Positions 1-6,463 of a DNA stretch of 7,267 bases are shown piece by piece; the stretch's first letter is position 1, and every line of letters begins with the position of its first letter. The stretch comes from Candidatus Gastranaerophilales bacterium (GTDB taxonomy: Bacteria; Cyanobacteriota; Vampirovibrionia; Gastranaerophilales; Gastranaerophilaceae). Below the pieces are notes generated by a model, which made no database searches, was not told where the DNA came from, and saw only the letters and a program-made list of their open reading frames with translations. A program made the position numbers and the translations under genes. The stretch is from NCBI GenBank assembly GCA_947625445.1, contig CANQOM010000078.1:1-7267 (forward strand). Reading direction: 5' to 3'.

Positions 1-289
1 GGGTTCTATCAATTGCTCCCTGATTACTATCAATTATAAATTCTTGAATTATGTTATTGTAATTTTCTCTATCGTTGGTATTAAATTCTTCATTGTTATG
101 TTCTGCTTTATATTTACTTATCCAAGTTGCAATTCTATCGTTTTTATCGTTGTAATACAAAGCATTTAAGTCAATTTTATATACATCATAAACTATTGGC
201 TGTCCCTCAATTGTTAATTTTTTACGCTGATCTGTTTTAATAACATAATTCTTTTCAACACCTTCTTTAAGTAAGTCGTTAATAATCAT
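1..289 (-). CDS. ParB-like (ParB/sulfiredoxin fold) protein, N-terminal 96 residues; continues past the left edge
   Basis: The frame opens with ATG at 289 and stays open to base 1, so the C-terminus is outside the window. GGAGG at 300-296, six bases before the ATG, fixes the start. The visible part has a charged leader, then a segment around residues 34-60 containing VYDVYKIDLNALYYNDKNDR and IATWISKYK, then a helical stretch ending near DSNQGAIDRT. From memory this matches the opening of ParB-N-terminal-like proteins of accessory regions, in which a GQ-EPG segment and a DGR-IDGNRR motif follow; those decisive motifs would lie beyond the edge. Classical ParB proteins bind DNA and hydrolyse CTP; what this branch does is not known to me. 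The gene starts 15 bp after the stop of the 996-residue gene, so the two are very likely co-transcribed. Further operon members may lie to the left. Confidence 0.6.
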   Translation of the reverse strand, partial: MIINDLLKEGVEKNYVIKTDQRKKLTIEGQPIVYDVYKIDLNALYYNDKNDRIATWISKYKAEHNNEEFNTNDRENYNNIIQEFIIDSNQGAIDRT

Positions 290-304
290 TTAATACCTCC
301 AATT

Positions 305-3295
305 TTATATTTCATTATAAAATTCATCATAATCTATGTATACCTTTTCTGTAATTTGATTGTAATACAAACTGCATTCTTTGGTAATTGCTACTATTTT
401 GTATCGGTTTATATCAAGCCCATATTGTGTTTTTATGTAATCACATAAATCGTAAATATCAATTTTCCTTAATTGACCCATAACATATATAAGAAAATCG
501 CTTAATTCAAACTGTTCTTCCCCCTTTTTCATCAAATATGTATTTTGAATTTTTTTATATTGAATTGAGAGGTTGTTGAGAAGAATTGAAGAATAAAAAT
601 ATTCATCAAACCCGAATTTATCTATTTTATCATATTTTAAACCGTCATTTTTGAGTGAAATAACTGTAAAATATTTATCTCCAATATAATTAATAACTTT
701 ATTTTGATATTCGTATAAATCATTTTTATTAAGTCCAACAGATTCTAATTTTTTAAAATTGATAAAATTACCCTTGTCAAATTCAATAATATCCATATTA
801 TTTCTAAGTTTTGAAAATACTTGATAAAAAGCTGCTAAAGTTCTAAATTTACATTGAATATTTAAATTAAAAGTATTACCATTCAATATGATATGTTCAA
901 CGCAATTAGCTAAAGAGTTAAATTTATCAGAATATATGCAACTACTTGTCATTGTGTAATTAAGTAATTTAATGTTTTGTGCATTTAAATTTTTTAAATC
1001 TCCATCATTAAACAATGATATATAAATATTTTCTAAATCTTCTTTCCAATAAAAATCTTCTGTTAATTTATTTTTCAAAACAGTCAGATGTTCATTATTT
1101 AAATTTTCAGTATGAACTACATAATAGCCATTAATTGAATACTTGTTTATTGATTTTGCATAGTTTGCTATAAAATTTTTAGTATCTACTCCATATTTAT
1201 CTTCATATGCTAGAGCAAAATCACGACTTTTTATTGGAGATAATTGATACAATAAATCTTCCATTTGTTTTTCTCGATTCGGAGTTCCAAAATTTATAAT
1301 TGGCATACGAGAAAAATCGATGTAATTATTGTGCAAATGTTTCTTTAAAAGATTATGTAATTCATATTCATTTTCTATTTCATATTCTTGCATTAATTCT
1401 AGATTTTCTAAGTATAATTTACGGCTTGAAATTTCAATATCTTTATAATTTGATAAATCGAGTTTTTTTACTAAATCTTTAGCTAATTCTACGTCATAAT
1501 ATCTAAGAAACTTTCCGGGAGATAATAATAGGCAATCCATTACAGATAATTTGTTGTATAGAGTATTATCAAAATAAAGTAAATCATCTCTATCATTCAA
1601 GCCATTACTTATTAGAAAATCCATATATAAATTTTGGAAATCATTGAATTTTACACCTTTTCTGCAATGAGTTTTTAAAAAGTAAATTAAAATATCATTT
1701 CTTGTATTTTTGACTCTATGATTATTAATTTTGATAAAATCTTTATAAACAAATTTTTCTATTTTAACTTTTAAATCAGTTGCTACCGAATCATCTTCTA
1801 ATAAATCTTCTAAGGTAATACCTTCTTTAATTATTAAACCAACATTGAAATCTACATAGAATGATATTTTTGAGTATTTTAGCAATTCTTTTATAATATT
1901 TTCATAATTTAAATATCCGTTTTTGATTTCAAAAGATATACAATTATTATTTGATGTTAATATTTGATTTAAGTATTCATTTATTTGTTTTAGTTTAGGT
2001 TTTATACTTCTGCTAATTCTTGTTAAATTTATGCTTTCTAATTGCCTGATTCTTTCTCTAGTAACACCGTATTCTTTTCCTATTTCTTCAAGAGTTTTTT
2101 TGTTTCCGCCTAAAATGCCGAAACGTTTTATGATTGTATCTTTTGCATTATCTTTTAGTTTGTCTATTTCAGCATTTATAACATTTATTATTTCTTCAAC
2201 ATAATTGATAAGAAAAAGTTCATCTTTGGTAGGTTTCTTTAAATCCTCAATTTGAAATTTTGATAATTTTATCGGCAATGGAGATATGCCGCAGGTTTTT
2301 AAAACTTCAGTTATTCTATCTATATATTCAAATACTTTTGGATTTTCCATGGCTACATCATCTTCTATAATTACGTCAGGAAATCTATTTGCAAATAAAC
2401 CAATATTTTTATAATTGTACTTTGATATAAATTGAATTATTCCATCATCAAACAAAAAACTTAATTTTTTATAATAAATATCAGGAGTTGTCATAACTGC
2501 AGGGTAATAATTAATACCTTCTTTAATGTCAAAACCATTAAGAGCTTCATATATTATGTCTCTTTTTCTATTTAAATAATCTATTGAACCAATTTGTAAT
2601 TGTTTTAGTAAATCAGATATTGTGTGTATCCCAGCTCTAACTAGCTTATTATGTATAATAGCTTTCAAATTTAGTATGTCTATCTTAGCATTCATAATTC
2701 TATAATCCAGTGGCTCAGAATTATTTACATAGCTTGTCTTATCTGCAAATTCGTTATTTTCAATATTTGGTTTGAATTCTTTATCTTTTTTGTAATCAAA
2801 TGCAGCTCTTATAATGTTCCAATATTTAGGAAGTTCTTCAGGAGTAAAACCATTGTTTAATGCAATTGAATCAAAAATTTTAACAAATAATCTATCATTT
2901 TGAAAAGCATTATTATAATTTGTCCATATTGCTTCAACTATTTTTGCTATTGTTGGTTTTTTATTCCTTACAGCTTGAAGTTTTATATTGTACTTATCTA
3001 AATCCAGAACTTTTATCGCATAATTAAGTTGATTAATTTTGGTATCTGCTTTTAAATTATGTTCCTTTTTATATCTAAAAATTTCTCTGCCAATGCTCCA
3101 ATAAGAAGGAAGCAATAATTCCGCCTGTCCATTGTTCAGCATTATTTGGTCAAAAATATAACAAAATTCTCTATCATTATCCATTAAACTTGGATTGGAT
3201 TCTGCTATGTATTTAATAACATCTTTAATACTAGGTATTTTAGAAAAAACCTTTTTTAACATTTCTTCTTCTGTTACAAGATTTAACGAATCCAT
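305..3295 (-). CDS. Large multidomain protein with alpha-CTD-like and sigma-70 region-4-like DNA-binding domains (996 aa)
   Basis: Domains visible in order: two copies of a module of about 60 residues (about 21-82 and 114-175) sharing NDR-F-IFD-I-LNNG and LP-YW-I-R--F-YKK; an RNA polymerase alpha-CTD-like helical domain at about 205-255 (LVRAGIHTISDLL resembles the LKRAGI-TV-DL core); and a sigma-70 region-4-like domain at about 380-432 with KRFG, TLEEIGKEYGVTRERIRQLE. The remaining half (about 440-996) is rich in Asn, Tyr and Ile. It contains FGTPNREKQMEDLLYQLSPI (669-688) and winged-helix-like stretches near 690-740 and 945-996, but no enzymatic motif I recognise. I see no sigma region 2 or 3 and no transmembrane segment, so a cytosolic DNA-binding regulator, scaffold or sensor is more likely than a real sigma factor. 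The start is supported by AGGGG five bases upstream (3305-3301). It is the first gene of an apparent operon with the ParB-like gene. The domain calls are good; the function is unknown. Confidence 0.85.
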   Translation of the reverse strand: MDSLNLVTEEEMLKKVFSKIPSIKDVIKYIAESNPSLMDNDREFCYIFDQIMLNNGQAELLLPSYWSIGREIFRYKKEHNLKADTKINQLNYAIKVLDLDKYNIKLQAVRNKKPTIAKIVEAIWTNYNNAFQNDRLFVKIFDSIALNNGFTPEELPKYWNIIRAAFDYKKDKEFKPNIENNEFADKTSYVNNSEPLDYRIMNAKIDILNLKAIIHNKLVRAGIHTISDLLKQLQIGSIDYLNRKRDIIYEALNGFDIKEGINYYPAVMTTPDIYYKKLSFLFDDGIIQFISKYNYKNIGLFANRFPDVIIEDDVAMENPKVFEYIDRITEVLKTCGISPLPIKLSKFQIEDLKKPTKDELFLINYVEEIINVINAEIDKLKDNAKDTIIKRFGILGGNKKTLEEIGKEYGVTRERIRQLESINLTRISRSIKPKLKQINEYLNQILTSNNNCISFEIKNGYLNYENIIKELLKYSKISFYVDFNVGLIIKEGITLEDLLEDDSVATDLKVKIEKFVYKDFIKINNHRVKNTRNDILIYFLKTHCRKGVKFNDFQNLYMDFLISNGLNDRDDLLYFDNTLYNKLSVMDCLLLSPGKFLRYYDVELAKDLVKKLDLSNYKDIEISSRKLYLENLELMQEYEIENEYELHNLLKKHLHNNYIDFSRMPIINFGTPNREKQMEDLLYQLSPIKSRDFALAYEDKYGVDTKNFIANYAKSINKYSINGYYVVHTENLNNEHLTVLKNKLTEDFYWKEDLENIYISLFNDGDLKNLNAQNIKLLNYTMTSSCIYSDKFNSLANCVEHIILNGNTFNLNIQCKFRTLAAFYQVFSKLRNNMDIIEFDKGNFINFKKLESVGLNKNDLYEYQNKVINYIGDKYFTVISLKNDGLKYDKIDKFGFDEYFYSSILLNNLSIQYKKIQNTYLMKKGEEQFELSDFLIYVMGQLRKIDIYDLCDYIKTQYGLDINRYKIVAITKECSLYYNQITEKVYIDYDEFYNEI
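2771..3235 (-). repeat. Tandem duplication of a 60-residue module inside the 996-residue protein
   Basis: Residues about 21-82 and 114-175 line up without gaps over most of their length: P-[ST]-I at the start, NDREFCYIFDQIMLNNG against NDRLFVKIFDSIALNNG, and LPSYWSIGREIFRYKK against LPKYWNIIRAAFDYKK. The linker (about 83-113) is less similar. This is a protein-level repeat; the DNA has diverged, so the duplication is old and probably functional, for example two copies of a binding module. Confidence 0.8.
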
Positions 3296-3300
3296 TCACA

Positions 3301-3330
3301 CCCCTAGTTTATTTCATTTTATCATGAAAT
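3301..3330 (-). promoter_or_regulatory. Candidate promoter and operator of the 996-residue/ParB-like operon
   Basis: Read on the minus strand, TGATAAAAT (3324-3316) fits an extended -10 box (TGnTATAAT with one change); I see no good -35 at the right distance, which extended -10 promoters can lack. The box sits in the middle of a perfect inverted repeat, ATTTCAT-N6-ATGAAAT (3311-3330). A repressor bound there would block the promoter. Transcription would start near 3308-3310, leaving a short leader with AGGGG before the ATG at 3295. In such AT-rich DNA a 7-bp half-site can arise by chance, so this is a candidate only. Confidence 0.4.
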
Positions 3331-3460
3331 TAATATTTTATCTCTTTGCAACAATGATAAATGATTATTACTAACTTTTGCAAATGTTTTATGTTATCTG
3401 CTTATCCGATATTTCTTTCCCAATAAAATTATTTTATGCAATTTTATTAAAGGAGGAAGA

Positions 3461-3676
3461 ATGGTAGAAGTTAAAAATGAAGAACAGGAAGAAATAATGC
3501 GAGAGGTAGGACACCTTTTATTAGAGGTCAAGTGTTTAGCAAGATTAGGGGCATTGGCTTCTGATTCTTGCATAGGTGATAATGAATTACAAATGCAGGA
3601 TAACTTAGAATATTATTTTGCATTAAAACAAGTCGCGCACCTTATTGCTAAAATTGAACATTTACTTTTTGATTAA
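3461..3676 (+). CDS. Small helical protein of unknown function (71 aa)
   Basis: I do not recognise the family. The start is well supported: AGGAGG (3451-3456) lies four bases before the ATG at 3461, and the frame closes with TAA at 3674-3676. The product is acidic at its N-terminus (EEQEE) and appears to form two helices, about 10-35 (HLLLEVKCLARLGALASDS) and about 45-70 (NLEYYFALKQVAHLIAKIEH), joined by a short polar turn (CIGDNEL). There is no signal peptide, clear membrane segment or catalytic motif. It is transcribed away from the 996-residue gene across a 165-bp intergenic region, and its stop overlaps that of the convergent nuclease-like gene. It could be a small regulator, antitoxin or adaptor; nothing in the sequence chooses between these. 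Confidence 0.72.
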   Translation: MVEVKNEEQEEIMREVGHLLLEVKCLARLGALASDSCIGDNELQMQDNLEYYFALKQVAHLIAKIEHLLFD

Positions 3677-4473
3677 TTTAAAATATACGACTTATTTGTT
3701 TTTTCTTCATATAAAAAGATGTTATCAAAATTTGAACTGAATTTATGATTAAATATATGTTCACTAAAAGAATAATAATTTCCACATTTTGAATCAGGGA
3801 CATAGATTAATAAAAAGCACTTTTTGCAATTTGTTCTATATTTGTCAATTTTACGATTCTTTTCATCAATACGTTTTTGTAATTCTTTTACTGGGTTTAT
3901 TGCAACCATGCCGGCATTATTTACCAAGCACTCATATTTATTCGTCCAAGGATATTTAAATGGAATTATTGAGACTTTAAAATAATCATCTTCTATTTGA
4001 ATGTATTCTTGAACGAATTTACCACTTCTTAAGTTGTCAACATTTTTAGCAAGAATGTTTTTTAATTCTTTATTTAAGGCATTTTTTGGAGGAATTTCTG
4101 AAAAGCCAGGATTGTAAGCATAATCAATATGGTCACTCCACTTTGGGCTAAATTTTCGTTTATCATATTTATCTATCAATATAGAAATATTGATACTATA
4201 ATGCTCTTTTGCATAATTACACAAATTGTTGCCATATCGCATAAAAGCTTGTGAATATTGTGTATTTTTATTTTCTGCAATAAATTGAGTAAGTTCTAAT
4301 CCATATTTTGTATCATTATTTTTGATTAATAAAAAATCCGGAGATTCATTCTGTTGAATATTGATAATGTTATTTTCAGCAAAGAATGATATACCAATGT
4401 TTGTCTCCCAAAAGAGATGTACTTGTTCTTTTTCTTCTTGCTTTTTAATATCAGCCTTTTTCATAATTAACAT
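3673..4473 (-). CDS. Probable PD-(D/E)XK-fold nuclease-like protein (266 aa)
   Basis: The N-terminal third shows a PD-(D/E)XK-type arrangement: an acidic helix (about 12-24), a strand, then ESPDFLLIK (43-51; Asp46) and, after a short turn, YGLELTQF (57-64; Glu60). Thr62 stands where the family's lysine would be; the E-L-T/E-V-T variant is seen, from memory, in several restriction-endonuclease-like families. The C-terminus (KCFLLIYVPDSK near 218-229, FDNIFLYEE near 250-258) matches the closing strands I associate with the same group. No DNA-recognition domain is obvious. Two starts compete, Met1 (4473) and Met4 (4464); neither has a GGAGG-type site. The gene is convergent with the 71-residue gene, with stops overlapping by four bases, and has its own upstream region, so it is probably a separate transcript. 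Substrate and activity are unknown. Confidence 0.75.
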   Translation of the reverse strand: MLIMKKADIKKQEEKEQVHLFWETNIGISFFAENNIINIQQNESPDFLLIKNNDTKYGLELTQFIAENKNTQYSQAFMRYGNNLCNYAKEHYSINISILIDKYDKRKFSPKWSDHIDYAYNPGFSEIPPKNALNKELKNILAKNVDNLRSGKFVQEYIQIEDDYFKVSIIPFKYPWTNKYECLVNNAGMVAINPVKELQKRIDEKNRKIDKYRTNCKKCFLLIYVPDSKCGNYYSFSEHIFNHKFSSNFDNIFLYEEKTNKSYILN

Positions 4474-4707
4474 ATTACCATAACAACTAAATATATTTGA
4501 GTGTCAATTATTCCATAAATCAGCTAGTTATGCGTATATAAATATAACTGATAAAAGTTTTAGTCTTGTTATATTGTACTTTCGCAAATCAAAAAACTGC
4601 CCGCTATTATTATATCTACTTTACAAAATGTATAAATGGAGTTGAAAAGCATGCAAACCTAGTAAATAATGATTTTAGAAGGTACATTTAAATATTAGGA
4701 TAAATTC
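4474..4707. other. Intergenic region without a supported gene
   Basis: This stretch separates the nuclease-like gene (leaving leftward) from the broken small gene (leaving rightward). It should therefore hold two divergent promoters. I see the minus-strand TTGACA noted separately. On the plus strand AACTGATAAAAG (4546-4557) has an extended -10-like core (TGATAAAA), and AGTTAT (4525-4530) and ATAACT pair across a gap of 12 or so bases. A few reading frames start here (for example ATG at 4636) but stop within ten codons. I see no structured RNA or terminator. Confidence 0.45.
4477..4507 (-). promoter_or_regulatory. Candidate promoter of the nuclease-like gene
   Basis: On the minus strand a perfect TTGACA -35 hexamer lies at 4507-4502, followed after 19 bases by TATGGT (4482-4477) as a weak -10 box. 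The 19-base spacer is longer than the usual 16-18. Transcription would then begin at or beside the first ATG, giving a leaderless or nearly leaderless message, which would fit the absence of a ribosome binding site. Confidence 0.3.
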
Positions 4708-4905
4708 ATGAACGATATTTATAATCTAATTCAATAGCAAGAAACAAAACAACAAAGAAGATTTAATAATTTCTTACTTGAAACTATAAAAGCATTTCAT
4801 TGTGCTTGTACATTAAAGAATTCTCATTCATCAGCGTATGAAATAATTCATGCAAGCAATGAGCTGGGTAACTATTTAGGGAAGTGTATTCGTAAAGAGT
4901 TTTAA
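4708..4905 (+). pseudogene. Small helical-protein gene interrupted by an in-frame TAG at codon 10
   Basis: An ATG at 4708 preceded by AGGA (4697-4700, seven bases away) opens a frame that reads MNDIYNLIQ, meets TAG at 4735-4737, and then continues for 55 more codons (QETKQQRRFNNFLLETIKAF through NELGNYLGKCIRKEF) to TAA at 4903-4905. The downstream part reads like a genuine small helical protein, with a Cys/His cluster (FHCACTLKNSH). There is no ATG, GTG or TTG after the TAG to restart translation early. TAG is one transition from CAG (Gln), and the neighbouring residues are Gln. The gene stops 13 bp before the convergent YaaC-like gene, which itself ends in TAG, so a recoded genetic code is less likely than a nonsense mutation or a base-call error. 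It resembles the 71-residue gene in size, two-helix look and tail-to-tail position, but not clearly in sequence. Family unknown. Confidence 0.5.
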
Positions 4906-4918
4906 ATCCCTGTATTTC

Positions 4919-6463
4919 CTATGCATAACTACTTGACGATATATATAAATTTTGTCCTGAAATGTATTCATAAAAAATATGTGGTAATACTTTTTCTATT
5001 ATATTGGCAAACTGTATACAAACAGCATAATATTTATCGAACTCCCCAAATTGCATTCTTCTCCATATATTTGGATAATATCTGACTATTATTGAATATG
5101 TGTATAAAGTCATTACAGCATAAACGCTCCAATCATCTTTTAATCCTTTTAATGGTATTAAAATAGAATATGGAGAATATGCGTTATAATGTGAGTTTAA
5201 AAATGTATCCCATTTATCATTTTTATTATCAGTATTATGTCTTATGAATGCACTATAACACTTATATTTGGTATTTGAAAATGACTTATCCTCATCGTCA
5301 CAAAGGGCAAATTGTTCCAATGGACCAATCAAACTTTTTACGTCTTCTAAATTTGAACTAAAAGACTCATCCTTAAAAATCACATATGAACCTGTATTTT
5401 GTGCTTGGTATCCTTTATCGCTTTTAAAAAAAGATATTGATGGTTGATTCAATGAAAGAGAATAATATGGTTCTAGATATCCTGTATGATAATTGGGGTC
5501 TATCAATCTCATTAAAACGGCTAATTCAGGCAATCTACTTAAAATGCTGTTGAATGTATAGCAATAATCTCCTATATCATTAGTTTTTTTGACTCGACTT
5601 TCTCTAAAATTAGTTACATCATATCCGTGTACTTTTAACCATTCGGCAAAAAGCCCTTGTTTTAATAAACAAGTATATAATTTTTCCATTGAATAATTTT
5701 CTTCTGGTATAAAAGTACATAGTCCATGACCGTGTTTTGTGATACTTTCAACAGATTGCAAGTCATTATATTCTATTGAGTTCATCAGGATATCGGCTTC
5801 CATAAATGAAAGTGTTCCATAATATAAATTTAATAATCGTTGTGTAATATTCTGTGATTGAGCAATAGAATAATAATCACTTACATTTTGTATCAAGAAA
5901 GAAATTCCTTCAGCTTTTGAATTTATCACTTCAAACGGTAAATTTTCAAACCTTTGAGAAATATATCTTTTACATATTTCAGTGCTTTTCAGGGAATTAA
6001 TAAGCATCCAGCACTGTTCTGATGGATTTTCTGCAGACAAATGAACATTGGATGGAATTTTGTATTCTTTTGGGTGATACGGTTCAGCCACATCTGTTTC
6101 GCATTCTTTATTCCAATCTTTAAGTATATTCAAAAATTCCTTAATTAACATTAAAGGTTTTGTAAAATTTCTTGAGAAACTACAATTAGAATCAAATGTC
6201 ATGCTATAAATTAAACATGCATCTGCAACATTTTGTATGTATGAATAAATGTCTTTGCTGACTTGTTGTCCATATATTATTCCAAATTTTTTTATTATAG
6301 AATTTTTTTCTATTTTTATTATTAAAAATCCGTCACCTTCTTTATGAATAGATTCAATTTCCCAAGTCCAACCATGACCATCTAATAATGGTTTTATATG
6401 ATTGTTTATTTCTCCTTTTAAAACCTCCATTCTTGCTTGAAAACCTGTATCCAAATAATTCAT
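4919..6463 (-). CDS. YaaC-like protein with an extra N-terminal domain (514 aa)
   Basis: Residues about 148-500 follow the pattern of YaaC-family proteins (function unknown, about 300-350 residues in Bacillus): CWMLINSLKSTEICKRYI (151-168), then LLNLYYGTLSFMEADIL (210-226), a HGHGL element (244-248), and near the end YSIIVRYYPNIWRRM (456-470) followed by a helix ending in EKVLPHIFYEY. The first 120 or so residues are additional: a mixed alpha/beta segment (GWTWEIESIHKEGDGFLIIK at 31-50, FGIIYGQQVSKDIYSYI at 60-76) that I cannot assign. I see no signal peptide or clear membrane span. The start at 6463 is supported by AGGGA about seven bases upstream. The stop is TAG, 13 bp from the end of the convergent broken small gene. 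The 128-bp upstream region suggests its own promoter. The family match is from memory and by pattern only; the biochemical role is unknown. Confidence 0.8.
   Translation of the reverse strand: MNYLDTGFQARMEVLKGEINNHIKPLLDGHGWTWEIESIHKEGDGFLIIKIEKNSIIKKFGIIYGQQVSKDIYSYIQNVADACLIYSMTFDSNCSFSRNFTKPLMLIKEFLNILKDWNKECETDVAEPYHPKEYKIPSNVHLSAENPSEQCWMLINSLKSTEICKRYISQRFENLPFEVINSKAEGISFLIQNVSDYYSIAQSQNITQRLLNLYYGTLSFMEADILMNSIEYNDLQSVESITKHGHGLCTFIPEENYSMEKLYTCLLKQGLFAEWLKVHGYDVTNFRESRVKKTNDIGDYCYTFNSILSRLPELAVLMRLIDPNYHTGYLEPYYSLSLNQPSISFFKSDKGYQAQNTGSYVIFKDESFSSNLEDVKSLIGPLEQFALCDDEDKSFSNTKYKCYSAFIRHNTDNKNDKWDTFLNSHYNAYSPYSILIPLKGLKDDWSVYAVMTLYTYSIIVRYYPNIWRRMQFGEFDKYYAVCIQFANIIEKVLPHIFYEYISGQNLYISSSSYA

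Noticed and set aside
1300..1482. A 60-codon plus-strand frame
   Set aside because: It lies wholly inside and antisense to the 996-residue gene, has no ribosome binding site and encodes a low-complexity hydrophobic sequence; it is a shadow of the real gene.
2000..2158. Annotating the 996-residue protein as a sigma factor
   Set aside because: Only region 4 is recognisable; I find no region 2 or 3, and the length and other domains do not fit any sigma-70 family member.
3422..3448. AATAAAAT / ATTTTATT inverted repeat before the small gene, as a terminator or RNA switch
   Set aside because: The stem is made only of A-T pairs with an 11-base loop and has no T tract; it would be unstable and is expected by chance in such AT-rich DNA.
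4669..4707. An upstream ATG at 4669 in the same frame as the broken small gene
   Set aside because: It has no ribosome binding site and runs into TAG at 4696-4698 after nine codons; the ATG at 4708 with AGGA is the better start.
4735..4737. A genetic code in which TAG means glutamine throughout the region
   Set aside because: The 514-residue gene ends in TAG at 4919-4921 exactly where the convergent gene ends; one internal TAG in a small gene is not enough evidence for recoding.
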